A stretch of DNA of 64,000 bases, taken from the NCBI GenBank assembly GCA_014825775.1, contig MVAQ01000008.1, positions 124,001 to 188,000 on the forward strand, in the 5' to 3' direction. Position 1 is the first letter of the stretch; each line of letters opens with the position of its first letter. Origin of the DNA: Krasilnikovozyma curviuscula. Its lineage: Eukaryota > Basidiomycota > Tremellomycetes > Cystofilobasidiales > Mrakiaceae. This document shows positions 33,801-45,700 of this stretch, in pieces. Both the position numbers and the translations under genes were made by a program. The notes under the pieces are model-generated. The model was not told the origin of the DNA. It was given only the letters and a program-made list of their open reading frames with translations, and searched no databases.

Positions 33801-35446
33801 GCTGCTTCACGCTACGAATGCGATGAATGGTAAATTTCTGAGTGGGAAAAAAGCCAGGGCTTCGACTCACACCAGTCGTCTTCCTGTGCAGGATGACCTA
33901 TCCCAGGGGATCCTTTGCTCTCACTCAAGTGAGGTGTCGTGGTGGTGACCAGGGCGTTTTCAAAGTTTGGTGGTTGTCTGGAGGCAGACCTCGAAAAAGT
34001 TGGCTTTATCGCAGTAACGACTGTGATTCCTCTCCCGTCACGTTTGAACACCGTTACACCCCTTCCCGCTACTTTGGATATCTTATCTCCTCCTCCTTTT
34101 AGACAGATCTAAGAGTTCAGTGCTAGAAAGACCCACAAGATATCGTGAAAGCGACCACTTGCTGGTTTCTTGCTTTCCCCTTTGTTTTGCTTCTTGCGAC
34201 GAGGCACCACACAGCAGGTCATGCATACAGAGTGGCGCTTTCCTTCCCTTAGTTCTTACTAGGCGGGTTTTGGAAAATTAGGTTCAAGTAAATAAGACAT
34301 TTCAACCTAAACTCAATTCCTAGCAGTTCAAATATACTGTAGGACACCGCTCCCCTTCGCATTCAAAGAAAACTTTGTGCGTGTTCATAACGAGAGTGAG
34401 CACTGATTCGCAGTTCCACTGGTCATCACATTAGCTGAAACGCCTCAAACTCCTTGCGGCGAATGATGAGATATGTGCCCTAGGTCCAAAGTGCGTGCTG
34501 CCCGCACCGGTTCCCGGCCCTAATTGACATCTATATCAGGCCTGTATCTACTTTTCAGCAGCTGTTTTTCTCCTCCTCCAGGTGAGGGAGCATGTGCGTT
34601 TGGTGCCTGAAGACAGCCTTGGACAGGGTCAATTGCGAAGATCCCGGTCGTGTGGGAGGCTCAAGACAGTGGCGATGGGGAGGGCACCCGAACTCGGGCG
34701 ATCTCGTCGCGAGCAAACGCGTTCCAATTCCGTCGAGGGGAGATGCAGAAATCTGGCTGCACCTTGATTACATGAACTAGATCTTCATGGGCTGCTAGGC
34801 TTGCTGATCCTTTTACGTTCGAATGCTTAGCTTGGAGGGGGAATCTCCATTGCGGCGCGACGATCATGCGAAAACGACGCGACGGACCTCATTTCACGAA
34901 GAGAAAAGCCGCAATCCATCACGGCCTTCTTGAATCGTCATGAGCTCCATAAACCGGCTCCAATTCAAACGCGCCAGCCGATTTAGAATGTGCGAACACG
35001 AAGAAGTTGCAGGAAGAACAGAAAGCCATCTCATGTTTCTCGATCGTTTTTTGTATTGGGTCTGTTCGACTCGTCAAATTCCAAAAGCAGGGCGGCAGCG
35101 ACGAATTATCGCCCTTCGACCCACACGGCGTGTTTGAATATGCAAGAGAACAGAGTTTGAGGGTTCGTTACGTTGTCAAGAAAGCGCCCGTCAAGAGTAT
35201 GCTGCTAGCACAACATTCAATTACGGCTGGCCACGCTGTCGAGATTCACCGATGATGCTGAGGTTGCGCGGTTAGTCATGGAGAGCGCCTCAACGCAACG
35301 TCAAAAACATCGAGAAAAGATCATTAGATAGAAAGAAAGAGTATATGAACTACAGCGTACCCAGAACAAAGGGGAAAGGCAGAAAGCGAAAGCAAGAGGA
35401 GATGGCGTATATACGGCTGCGCGAAAGAATGCACACGTCCAACTAC
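33801..35446. other. 1.6-kb stretch without a supported gene
   Basis: The left part is the promoter and leader of the minus-strand Gln/His-rich gene, ending in pyrimidine-rich sequence around 34050-34100. From about 34480 to 35300 the DNA is more GC-rich and has many short ORFs (for example 34592-34780, with several Cys and Trp codons). None has coherent composition, splice continuity or a known motif. The gamma-tubulin 3' end follows. I see no tRNA, rRNA or transposon. Confidence 0.4.
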
Positions 35447-37720
35447 CTATCGAACGTCCTCCCCAGCGCCATAGTCAATATATGCCGAGGTTTCACAGGC
35501 TCTGTATTCGTCATACAGTTCCTGAACGACATTCCTGTTGAAACGATGAAAGTCAAATTAGCGACAAGATCGGCGAATTGACAAGAACGAGTCGAGGTAT
35601 TTAAAGATTTGCTTACCTCGAGCTGTCGAACTCTTCGAGACCATCCGAGAACATCTTTTCCTTCTTGTATTGTTCGATGTAAGCACCACGTTTACGAAGC
35701 TTATCGTATTGGTCCAGCGTTCGCTTGAACATCTGCCGAGAGGAAGGTAGGCCGCCGCCAAGCGAAGATAAAGCAGGACGAGAATGAAGAAAATGAAGAA
35801 GAATTCATCAGAGATTGCAGCGAGCGTGTCTTAGAAAACTGGGAGGAAATACTTACAGAAGCGATACTGGTGTGGTTGGCCAACATCAATCCGCTGACTC
35901 GGTGCGTCGTTGGAATATAAGGACTCTTCCTCGTTAGCGCGACTTGTATCGAAGCAGGGCCCCAAGGAATGAAGTTGATGAGTCGGTTCTCTCTGATTCT
36001 GAGAAGGGATTTATGCACCTAACAATTGTAAGGACGATCAGCAACAAACTACTTCGTGCAGAGAAACGAGGTATGGGGATGGATTTACTTCTGTAGGGTC
36101 AACTTCACCTTGAATGATAGCTAGGGCGGAGATGTAGCAGGCGTCTTTTGTGGGAATTGTTGAGACCATTCGGTTTCGTGACTGGAGTAACCGTCTCATT
36201 ACGTCTAGGACAGTCGTTTTCCTCACCGCTCGAGCCTGACAAGACACCGAATGGCATGGCATGAAAAAGCAATATCAGACATCAGAACGTGCAAAAAGTC
36301 AGTTATGGTGCAAGTAATGTGGTATACATATAGAGAACGGAAAACTGACATGGTCAATGTGATCACCGGTGAAAGGCGTGTAGGAAGTCATGAGGAAATG
36401 ACATCTTGGAGTTGGTACCAGCGAGGCGATGATTCCAACAAGATCATTGTTCATGTAACCTGGGTATCTGAGAGTGGTTGTTGAAGCTGCCATGACGGTT
36501 GAGACCTACATAACCAGAAATCAAAAGCGAGACGGAGAGAACGACCAGCAAGTGAGAGTGGGTGGTCAGAGGAGGTGAGATCTTGAAATGGTTTGACCAA
36601 AGAAAGATATGAAGGAGTAACAAGCTTACCAACTGATTCGTCTGAGTGAAACTAGGATCACTGACATGCAATCGATCCTGCGCAATCGAACTCAACGCCG
36701 CGTTATCTAGCACCACCACCGAATCCGCGTGATCCGTCAATCTCTTTAGCGTCAGTAAGGAGTTGTAAGGCTGAACGACGACATCTCCTGATTCGTGCGA
36801 TGGAAAGACAGAGTATGTCTGGATCAATTTCTTTGGGAATCGGTCGTTGAGTCGTTCCAGTAGGAAAGAACCCAGTCCGGAGCCAGTTCCTCCTGCTATC
36901 GAGTGAAGCAGCATGAAGCCCTACAGGAGCAGAATAATCATTATACACTGTTAATAATTTATAAAGGTAAAGAAGTACACGCGAGGGCGGACAACATGCA
37001 CATACCTCTAGTGAATCACTCCCGTCCGCTTCACGATCGATCATTTCAAAGATATCTTCATAATGAGCTTCTCCCAGACCATGACCCATAGCCCAGTTAT
37101 TACCGGCCCCACCACCTTCCTTCGGAACGTACATATTCTCCGGGTTGTACAGGTTCTTGTAGTCGCTCGTACGGATTCCATTTATCACCTTTTTTTTTGT
37201 GTTTGTTTTGCCCACCAACGACATCAGCTTTCTGATCCAGGCGTAGGTAGGGGCGGAGAGAGAGAGGGACATACTCGAGGTTCTAGATCACATAGGATTG
37301 CTCGCGGGATGTAGTGCTCGTCATCAGCTTGGTAGAAAAAAACATCTTTTCTGTCGCCGCCGTCAGTCGCCCAGTCTTCGAGGATTCCTTCGTTTGAGAT
37401 ACCATGTTCCGCACAGAGATGTTGCCAGAACTAAGAGGAAATGAGGAGGATGTTTGTTAGAGGGTTGTGTTGCTATGGCTAGGTTGGATGGGACGAATAG
37501 GAAAGGAGAGGGATGAGCGTACTTGAGAGCCAACTGTGAAAGGATATCATTTTGTTAGGCCAGTCAGCTCCTATTCAGTACAGCATGGATGGAACCACTC
37601 ACTCTGATTACCACACTGGCCAGCCTGTTTGAAGAAACGAAGTCAGTCCTATCTCTTTGGACTGATATAGCTTAACAGCAAGCAAGGACGAACCTGAAGA
37701 GTAACAATTTCCCTGGGCAT
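35447..37720 (-). CDS. TUB4: Gamma-tubulin
   Basis: Microtubule-nucleating tubulin of the gamma-tubulin small complex at spindle pole bodies. ATG 37720 starts [20 protein letters not shown], with the N-terminal exons divided by several short introns. Later blocks are [20 protein letters not shown], the gamma-specific [40 protein letters not shown], and the GTP-binding tubulin signature [20 protein letters not shown]. Then come [20 protein letters not shown] and [14 protein letters not shown]. Near the C-terminus there are [40 protein letters not shown], and a final exon [20 protein letters not shown] to TAG 35447-35449. The gamma-type insertions and C-terminus exclude alpha and beta tubulin. 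A possible upstream coding exon lies at 37953-38025. Length is normal (about 460-470 aa). Confidence 0.95.
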
Positions 37721-37952
37721 GTGTGTTAGACCTCTCGCTGCCTTCCTTAGAGGCTATAACAAGGAGGGGGTAGTAGCTGGGGTTCAGTTCAGAGCGTGCT
37801 GTGATTCGCCGTTGGTTGAGTATCGTTAGGCAGGCTGTTGAGAGTCAGCGTTTCCTTGCCTGGGCGGCGATGAAGCCACGACGCGTCTCGCATTCGTGAG
37901 ACGAAAAGCAAGTTTTATTTTGCAGGTTTTTGACAAAGACTTCACACCTTAC

Positions 37953-38025
37953 CGATGGTATTGGTGGGACTCTCTGAGGACATAGGAACAATCGTAGCTG
38001 GATATGCGGTGAAAGCAGTTGACAT
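37953..38025 (-). other. Possible upstream exon or uORF of gamma-tubulin
   Basis: A 73-nt open segment starting ATG 38025 (MSTAFTAYPATIVPMSSESP) ends at a strong GTAAGG donor at 37952. Its codons look coding. A GCAG acceptor with exon edge near 37737 would join it in frame just before MPREIVTL, adding about 30 residues. It could equally be a leader exon carrying a short uORF. Confidence 0.3.
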
Positions 38026-38405
38026 TCGGAAGAAACAGACGAAGAGCGCATACTAAGGACGCCTAGTAGACTTGTATCTTCTCAAACAAGGCTTTGTGTG
38101 GGAGTTTATCGCAGTCGTTCATTGGTGACGTTTCTTGTCATTGTCAAAATTGCTGATTGTATCCTCGTTCGACATTTATTCTGGTAATAAATATGAACCA
38201 GGGCATCATCCGACGATTCATTCGAAGGAAGGTAGTAAGTAGTTTATGACCAAGAAGGGTGACGTGGGCGTCTTCTGCAAGACTTCAACTGGTATTCGAT
38301 GAGAGTCTTTCACTACAGCTGTCGTTCGAGGTTGGTATCTATAGCTAAGGGCAATGAGCTCTCTGCTGCCCTCGCCCCCACGAAACCGAGATTTTTCTTC
38401 TGCAA

Positions 38406-38516
38406 CTATTGCGCCTGTGCCAGAACGAGTTTCCAGCTTTTATAGTAGGCTTTGAATTGGTCACGAAGATAGTCGTAGTAATCACCCTTGCGATGACAAA
38501 GGTCTTGGACATGCAT
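38406..38516 (-). CDS. 36-codon ORF downstream of fibrillarin
   Basis: An ATG-to-TAG frame (MHVQDLCHRKGDYYDYLRDQ...) in the region just past the fibrillarin stop, same strand. Nearly every codon that allows it ends in C or T, as in the real genes of this window, and tyrosines and aspartates cluster. It is too short to classify and may lie in the fibrillarin 3' UTR. I found no splice connecting it to fibrillarin in frame. Confidence 0.25.
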   Translation of the reverse strand: MHVQDLCHRKGDYYDYLRDQFKAYYKSWKLVLAQAQ

Positions 38517-38647
38517 GCGCACGTATGCAAGGTAAGTAAGGGTAAAGTGTGGTAGTACAATCAAGACCAAAAAAAAAAGCACAGTATAAAGAGAGAGAAA
38601 GGAAAGCGAAGAGTATAATAGATCAGAGACAAGAGGTGAAGAGGGTT

Positions 38648-40232
38648 CTACTTGTGTCTCAGGTAGCTGCCAATGACCATTGCGCTGTGGGAAGACAAAG
38701 CGCACAGAGTCAGTAAGATGTTCGACCAACGCAGGAGAGAAAGAGTGATACGAACTGGTCTCGCTCATAAGGCTCCAACGTAAGCTGTTCATGAGGTTTG
38801 ATGTTCTCTAGCTGCATCTTCTTAACTTCGCTGGCAAAGACGGCCTCGGCAGGAGCGGTAGAGTCGATACACGACGCCTTGATGGAGACGACGACGTGAC
38901 CACCGTTCTTGAGGAAGTGGTGTGCGTTGAGAGCTACGATACGGCCCTGATCAGGCTGGGCAACATCGGCGAAGATGACATCGACCATCGAGAGGAGCAT
39001 TCGGTACTTGTTTGGGTATCGAGCATCTTCGACGATTGCTGTGTACCAACGACAAAAACCGGGTTAGATATGATCTCATTTGTTGTAAAATAAAGGAGAA
39101 ATATGGTGGTGTTGGGACTCACGAATGACATTGGTTCTCTTCTTGGCCATGTTGATCAAGTCACGACCGGATCGGTGGGAGAACTCGACGGCGTAGACAG
39201 TGCCCTCAGGACCGACGATATCAGCGACGTGAGAAACCGAAGTACCAGAAGCAGCTCCGAGATAGAGGACCTTCTTTCCAGGGGCAATGTAGATTTCGTC
39301 GAGACCACCCAAGATACCGGCTGCCAACTTTGATCTGAAAGGATTCCACACTCTGTATTCCGTCTTAACTTCGGCGTCACCAGCGGATGCTCCGGGTGAG
39401 GCGATGGTGATTCTCTTCTCTCCGTAGACGGAGTCTCCTGGTACGAGGTTCTTGGTGACGAGGAGGTGTTCCTGAAGAAGGTTAGCGCAACATAAGAAAA
39501 AGTGTCAGTAACCAAATTTTTCTATCACTACAGACACAAATAACAGAAGAAACTTGAAATGTACCTTTCCCTTGGCAACAAAGACACCAGCGTGTCTGTG
39601 GGGTTCCAGGATGACGTTTCCTCCTCCCTTCTTGGCTCCCAAACCAGCTTTGGCACCACCTCTTGCACCACCTCTGCCTCCTCGTCCACCAGCACCACCA
39701 CGTGCTCCACCACGACCACCACGATCTCCTCCGCCACGGCCTGTGTGTTCAACAAAATGCAGTGTTAGTCAAGGGTTAAAATTCGAAGATCTTAAATGCC
39801 ATCGAAAACTTGGTACTTACCTCCGCCTCTGCCTCCCCTGGCACCGAAGCCACCTCTGTCACCCCCTCCGAATCCTCCTCTTCCTCCTCCTGCTCCTCCT
39901 CCTCTTCCTCCTAAACACGGTATACGTTCAAATAACCCAAGTAAGTCAGCGACTGAATCAAAAAAATTTCCAAGGGGTCAACTGGAATACTGACCTCCTC
40001 CGAATCCACCACGTCCACCACCTCTACCACCTCTTGGAGAATCTATGCACCACCATTGTAAGAAGGGAATAGGAAGAAAATAGTGATCAGAAACAGATCA
40101 AACAAATTTTATCGCAGGCCTCCTCGAGCAAAGTGTCGCCCCTTCGCTTCTAGGACAGGTTTTTGAATTTGTTCAAGGACACTTTACGAGTGATAAGCCA
40201 GGAGGCACGTTGGGCTTACCACCGAAGGCCAT
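38648..40232 (-). CDS. NOP1: Fibrillarin, box C/D snoRNP 2'-O-methyltransferase
   Basis: Nucleolar SAM-dependent methyltransferase of C/D snoRNPs that modifies pre-rRNA. ATG 40232 encodes MAFG in a tiny first exon, followed by a roughly 170-nt intron and several GAR-rich exons ([26 protein letters not shown]). The catalytic part starts [20 protein letters not shown]. It then has [20 protein letters not shown], the SAM motif [45 protein letters not shown] joined to a VEDARYP motif, [20 protein letters not shown], and [15 protein letters not shown]. The C-terminus is LEPYERD joined by an intron to [12 protein letters not shown] and TAG 38648-38650. Motifs I, II and III and the His-containing end are complete. 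It diverges from EF-Ts across 220 bp. Confidence 0.96.
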
Positions 40233-40452
40233 TTCTATGTCTGATTGAAAGTGTTGATTGTTTTTAAGACGGTTGGAAAGAAGAGGCTGAGAGGCCAGTA
40301 AAAAGATTTCTATAAAGCTGGGACGCAGCAACGGAGTTTGAAATCTGTACGGCGCACGGATCGACGCTTTTTTCTCTGCTCCTGTAGTACGTTGGTTCGA
40401 GCGTCGTACCGACTAACAAATCCTATTCATCTCAAACAAAGGAGGAGGAGAA

Positions 40453-41756
40453 ATGTCACTTAAGCAATCAGTAATGCTGACAGTGTCGAAATGCCAGCGA
40501 GGAGGAAGGTCCTTCGCCTCGTCGTCCCTCCTCAGGTCAGAAGCACCCCCCGTAATCAAGGTGCCCATCAAGCTGGTAGCTCAACTCAGGTGAGATTCCT
40601 TCAACTGACTTCAGAGCTGTAGTGTATCTAGTAAATGTTGACCTTGGATTTCTATCTGTCGTTGTTACAGAGCTCTTCACCCAGTCTCGATGGTCAAGGC
40701 GAAGGAAGCACTGACAGCCTCCAATCTTTCACTGGAGAAAGCAGTCGAATGGATTAAGAAAGACTTAGGTAAACTCACCCATCTCTAGCTTCTCCCTGCT
40801 TTGTTGGTGTCGAACTGAACCCTACTTTTTGCTCACTCTCGCGTTCTACGTCCTTCCCGTCGACCGTCTCTACATACAGAGGTTTCAGGAGCGGCGAAAG
40901 CTTTGAAGCTCGCTTCCAGAGAGTCGAAAGACGGCTTGATTAGTGCGTTTGTGACGGGCGAAGGGTCTAACAAGAAAGCAGCAATGATTGAAGTGAGTTT
41001 AAAACACTCAATTCTTCCCCTCCCATCTCTTTCCAGATTTTCAACTGAACTAAAAGTTGATCTGTGCTTGATCTCGTTCTGACTCACTCAAACGTTATTT
41101 TTGTCCTCCAGCTGAGCACAGAAACAGCCTTCGTCTCCCGCCTTCCCGAGTTCAGCAGCACCGCGCTCTCCATCTCCACAATGGCTCTCACACTTCCCAC
41201 ATCCTCACCGCAAATCCAACACGTTGAACCTCCTTCGCTCCTTCCACTTTCCATGGAGACCGGAGCGACGATACAGGAAACGATCCGCGCGCTGCTCATC
41301 TCAACAGGAGAGAACATCGTCCTCCGCCGATCGGCGGCCTGGTCGTCACCCTCATCCTCGTCAGCCAAAGAAGAGGTTTGGTGTCCCGGTGTGTACACGC
41401 ATCGCCCTCAGGGTGTCAAGGGTTCGACGGTGGGGTCAATCGCTGGGCTGGTCGTAATGCGGTTTCACGGCGCTGCTGCAAGGGCACTGCCTGAGGAGGA
41501 AGTGAGCAGGGTTGCGAATGCGGTCGCTCAGCAGATTGTATCTTCACCTCCTACAGAGGCGGAGGGTGCGAAGCTTGTGCTTGCCGAGGGTGATGAGGTT
41601 GATGCGGAAGGGGACTTTATGAAGAGGGAGTTCTTCTCGTTTGGGGAGGAAGGCGAGGGGAAGTCTGTTTCAGTGGTACTGAAGAGTTGGGGGGAAGAGA
41701 AAGGGGTTGAAACCGAGGTGGTGGATTGGAAGAGATGGGAGGTCGGGAAGTTCTAG
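40453..41756 (+). CDS. TSF1: Mitochondrial elongation factor Ts
   Basis: Nucleotide-exchange factor that regenerates EF-Tu-GTP in mitochondrial translation. ATG 40453 begins MSLKQSVMLTVSKCQRGGRS, a basic Ser-rich sequence typical of a mitochondrial presequence. The UBA-like N domain follows: IKLVAQLRALHPVSMVKAKE (first intron inside the Arg codon), then LEKAVEWIKKDLEVSG. The core domain has the EF-Ts hallmark ELSTETAFVSRLPEFSSTAL in place of the usual ELNCETDFVAR. Later come TIQETIRALLISTGENIVLR and the dimerisation region, ending at TAG 41754-41756. An overlapping ATG at 40491 opens a different frame and would not join to the conserved domain, so 40453 is preferred. The change of Asn-Cys to Ser-Thr in the hallmark is seen directly. 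Confidence 0.88.
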
Positions 41757-42283
41757 ACTAAAAGATCGCGTTCGTCGTCGCAATACTATTTCTCATCGCA
41801 CGAGAATTCAGATCTAAAACTCTTTTACACAACTCTGTTAAAGATTATTGAGGAGTGGACGATATCCTGGTGTCGAGAAAAATTCCACGGAAAATATCTT
41901 CAAATTCCCAGATTGCATGATAAAACTTTTCCTTCGTCGTGCCTTCTTTCTGGTTTCTATCCACATCTCCCACCTCTCGCTCTTTGACGTTCATCAATTC
42001 TCACCGACCGGTGCACTCGTCTTGAGTGTGCTGTGTCAACCTTCGAGAATGTGTCATGAGGGTTCACGGTGCAAGAGGACTTCTCTTTTGTTAGAGATAC
42101 GAATCTGGCGGTGGGAGTGAGATTGAATCTGCTATAGGCCTCGTCGTTAATCTCAACTGTCTTTAGATTACTCACGAGAAGTTGTTTCAAAAAGAAGGCC
42201 ACACGTCCTTTTTTAATATCCCATTTTTTTGTCATCGCTGCAATTACTGAGAAAGAAAAGCAAGCAGTTCCACAGAGAGAAGG
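41757..42283. other. Convergent intergenic region, no gene seen
   Basis: About 530 bp between the EF-Ts stop (+) and the small minus-strand gene's stop. Open frames here (for example 41957-42235 minus) lack start context, splice signals and coherent composition. Confidence 0.35.
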
Positions 42284-42485
42284 TTAAGCGAGACAAACTA
42301 GAGCATCTATAAAGGCATTGAGCTGCTGTCTGATGGTATCTCTGTCAAGCTCCGTGGCAGCTTAAAAGGGCTACTTACCCTCTGGCGACAGACATCGTGA
42401 CGAGGCGACCAGCGAGGATGACCCTGTCGACCACCTTCTCATAGGAAACTGTCTGAAAATCCATCTCAGACTCCTCCAGGTTCAT
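42284..42485 (-). CDS. 54-residue hypothetical protein, two exons
   Basis: Not recognised. ATG 42485 starts MNLEESEMDFQTVSYEKVVD and continues RVILAGRLVTMSVARG. A GTAAGT donor and a GACAG acceptor 37 nt later join it to DTIRQQLNAFIDALVCLA and TAA 42284-42286. The two exons (42379-42485 and 42284-42341) total 165 nt in frame. The product is a small amphipathic helical protein, of a size seen in kinetochore (DASH) or respiratory-chain accessory subunits, but I cannot assign it. The intron is very short, so the second junction is the weakest point. The gene is divergent from EDC4 across about 250 bp, which supports a real promoter. Confidence 0.45.
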
Positions 42486-42736
42486 TCAGGGTTCTTGAAG
42501 CCTTCATACTGAGCTCGGATCTCATTGGAAGTTCGAAATCGGCCATCGTTGTTGCGATTTCGTCACTAGAAATCCTACTTACACCATTGAAACCTATCTG
42601 TCGCTCTATTTTAACCTGTGATAGCTTCTGGGTATGTCTGTTGAATCTTCTCACTCAACTTGACTTAGGTCTGACGGAGAAACCTGCCCTCCTCATGTTT
42701 TTTCTCTCCTCTACAGAGGTTCGGCAAGTTCGAAAG

Positions 42737-45700
42737 ATGGATCTCAATGCGATGCTCAAGTCCTTACAAGCAAACGCAAATCCCGAAAACCCACCTTCAT
42801 CCTCACCTCAACCATCATCTATCCCTCCAGCTCTCTCAGTAGAAGGAGGAGGAGAACCTCCGCCGCCTTCGCAGGCACACCAATCCCACCTCGACAGCTT
42901 GTTCAGGAACCTCTCCATGGCAAGCCCAGCGCCCTCCGGACAGCCTCTGCACGCTAGCACAGCATCAGTTGCGCCTTCGGGATCCAACTCTATTGCTCCA
43001 GGAACCGGAATGCTACCGATGGAGAACGTCAAGGCCCGCCAGAACCAGCTGCTGGCCATGTTCAACAATACTCCGGCTGGTGCTTCTGCTGGAGGGAATA
43101 GGAGTGTTTCAAGTGCATCGGTAAAGAGTGGTTTTGGCTTTACTAGTCTTCCAACGGCTCCCGCAGCCCTGGGCTCACCAACGTCGGAGTCGGGTAGGAA
43201 GCTGTCTTTGCTGGAGCAATTGATGATGGGCCAGAACTCGGGGGGACCTTCTCTGTGAGTCCTTCGTGCTGTACTTTGTTTTGTTTCCTATATGGAAAAA
43301 CAGAATTTGCTCACGCTCCTTCTCTTGAAACTTTTCTCTTCGCAGACCTGGAGTAGCCTCAACAGCCGCTTCGCCCATCTCATCATCAGCTTCAATCCCA
43401 CTCCCACCAGCAAAATTAGAACCTGCTATTCCAGCCACTGCTGCTCCACCAGTACCAGCTCTACATGCGCCAGTGCAGGCTGTTCAACAGGACATGTTTG
43501 AACCAACACCCGAGAGATCACCTCAGCAAACGCCGTTGGTCCCTCACCAACAAACGACACCTCCTGTTCTCTCTCCACCACCTTCTGAAACTCCGGTAGG
43601 TGCTTCAAAACCTCCTCCAGTGTTCCACTTCATCTCGCCCTTCGACGCATTCTCGCCTCCGAAATCCAGACGATCCACACCCCTGCCTTCAACAGCTGCA
43701 GTTGCTGAACCCAAGAGTACCACAGAGAGCTCATCACCAGCTCCACCTGTCGATGCGATAGTGATCAACTCCTCAGCATCCCCATTGTCCTCCGCGACTA
43801 CCACAACGAACCCAAAAGGCCTCCCATCGGCGCTTCCGCACAGTACCAACCTGGGGGGCACGGCACTCAACCCACCTTCTCATCCGCTGCTCGAACGTAT
43901 TCCATCGACAGGTTCACAGGCCTCGGCTTCTCCTCAGAAGAAAGGCCATTCGAGGACTGGGTCGTCGTCGTCGTCTGCTGCTGCGAGAAAGGAATTGCAA
44001 AGAGCGAACGGGGATGTTGTCACGCCTGTACCAGAATGGAAAGCAGCTGCTTTCTCATCTGAAGCTTCTAGCTCGGTTGGAACTGGCGTTGAGCTGCATG
44101 GAAGAAATACTGCGTTCGATGTTTCAAAAGCTAATGCCGAGTCTATCTGGGTTAATGCTGGAAAAGAGGATAGAGACGCTGTTCCTATCAGGAAACCTGT
44201 TACGATCATCAAAAGTGATTTGGTTGTAAGTGTCCAAGCTCCTGTTTTGGAATCCCATGTACTTTCTACGTACCCACAGAGCTGACTCTGCATCACTTCG
44301 GTGACTTAACCAGTACTACCCTGGTAAGACAGTTGCTCTTCAATCTCTCATCATTTACGCTATGAATCGTGGTCGACTCCGAATCATTGATGAGGAATCC
44401 GGCGCTCGTCTCCTCCTCAAACTTCCCCTGGAATCTGGTTTCTTCGCCAAGGACGCCAATGTCATCGACATTGCGCTCGACGGTGAGAACATCGCTTGTG
44501 TCACTAGCGATGGCGGTCTCGTCATCTTCAGAATCCCTCAGGGCTGGCAAGAGGACGAAACTCTCGCCAAGATGGTCCTCGCCGTGTCTGGTCCTCAACC
44601 AGACGGCAGTCAAGCAGAAGGACTGAAGCTGGCGAGGTGGTTTAGAAAAGGAACACTTGCGCTCAGTTGGGGGAAAAAAATTGTCATGTTTGAACCCTTC
44701 ATCCACTCCAACATCTGGTTTTCGTCTGTCGGTCAATCACCAGAAGGGATCCCTCCGACGCAGCCGGAAACGCTTGAGCAGCTTCTCGAGGGCTCTCAAG
44801 TTTTGGAAAGCGGTGTTGAAGGCGGTGATATCGTCTCTTTCGCATTTGATCACGCTGCTCTTCAGATGGCAACTATATCGACGGATTCGACGCTCTCTGT
44901 CTGGTCACTGGAGGCTATCAAGTCATCTGGATTCGTCACCGAGACTTCAGGAACTCTTATCCTTCAAAAGCCAGTTCCGGGTGCTGGTATTCCGTCAAGT
45001 TTGGACTTCTTGGAAGGTTCTGTCGTGTTGGGTAGAGCAAAGGGAGGCGAAGTTCATCTTGTGAGCTTGGCTAACGGTGGTGCTGAAGTTATTTCGAGCT
45101 TCAAGCTTGTTGGAAACGGCGTTATGAGTATGTTTGGAAAGGTTGAGGTTGATCACAGAAGAGGAATTATCTGGTCAGTTCATATTTTCTTCTTGTGTCC
45201 CTATTAGCACACGCTGATTTGTCCTTCTACCGCTCCTTCCGCAGGTTGAGCAACACAGCCCGATCGTCTCTCTTCGCTCTTCGGGTCAGACCAGAAGTAC
45301 AAGCTCTCAACTCTCCACTCGTCTTCGACCGTCTCGTCGAGTTCCCCTGCGAAGCCATTTCAACCTTCACCATTTCACAACTTGCAACAGTCACCTCGAC
45401 TGACAACAGCACCGACTTACAAGCTGTCGCGGTCGGAGCTCATGGTATCGATCAGGTTGTCATTCCGTCTAAGGTGTTGGATGATTTCTGCCAGATCCAT
45501 CCACCTCCGGTCGTTGCTGTCAAGCAGGAAAACATCAGTCCCGCAGACGCTCCTATCCCATTACCAGCACCAAGCGAAGATGAAAACTCACAAGATGAAG
45601 TCACAAACCAGTCAGCTGATAGCAGCATCATAAAAAATCGGTCTTCGATCGTTGACGAGTTCGCTGTTCTTCAACCTACGCCCATCATCAGCAAGGATGC

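Noticed and set aside
34700..34760. Possible tRNA T-loop-like sequence (GTTCCAATTC)
   Set aside because: The purine expected after GTTC is missing and no acceptor stem or anticodon arm pairs with it.
34582..34780. Cys/Trp-containing ORFs in the GC-richer gap
   Set aside because: The spacing of cysteines does not match a zinc cluster, the frames are short, and no splice partner was found.
37548..37557. GGATATCATT near gamma-tubulin as a third copy of the cluster element
   Set aside because: Only part of one half matches and TTCGGAA is absent at the required spacing.
39554..40072. Proline-rich plus-strand ORF over fibrillarin
   Set aside because: It is the antisense shadow of the Gly/Arg-rich GAR repeats.
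41957..42235. 92-codon minus-strand ORF between EF-Ts and the small gene
   Set aside because: Basic and irregular composition, no splice link to the 54-residue gene whose stop is at 42284, no motif.
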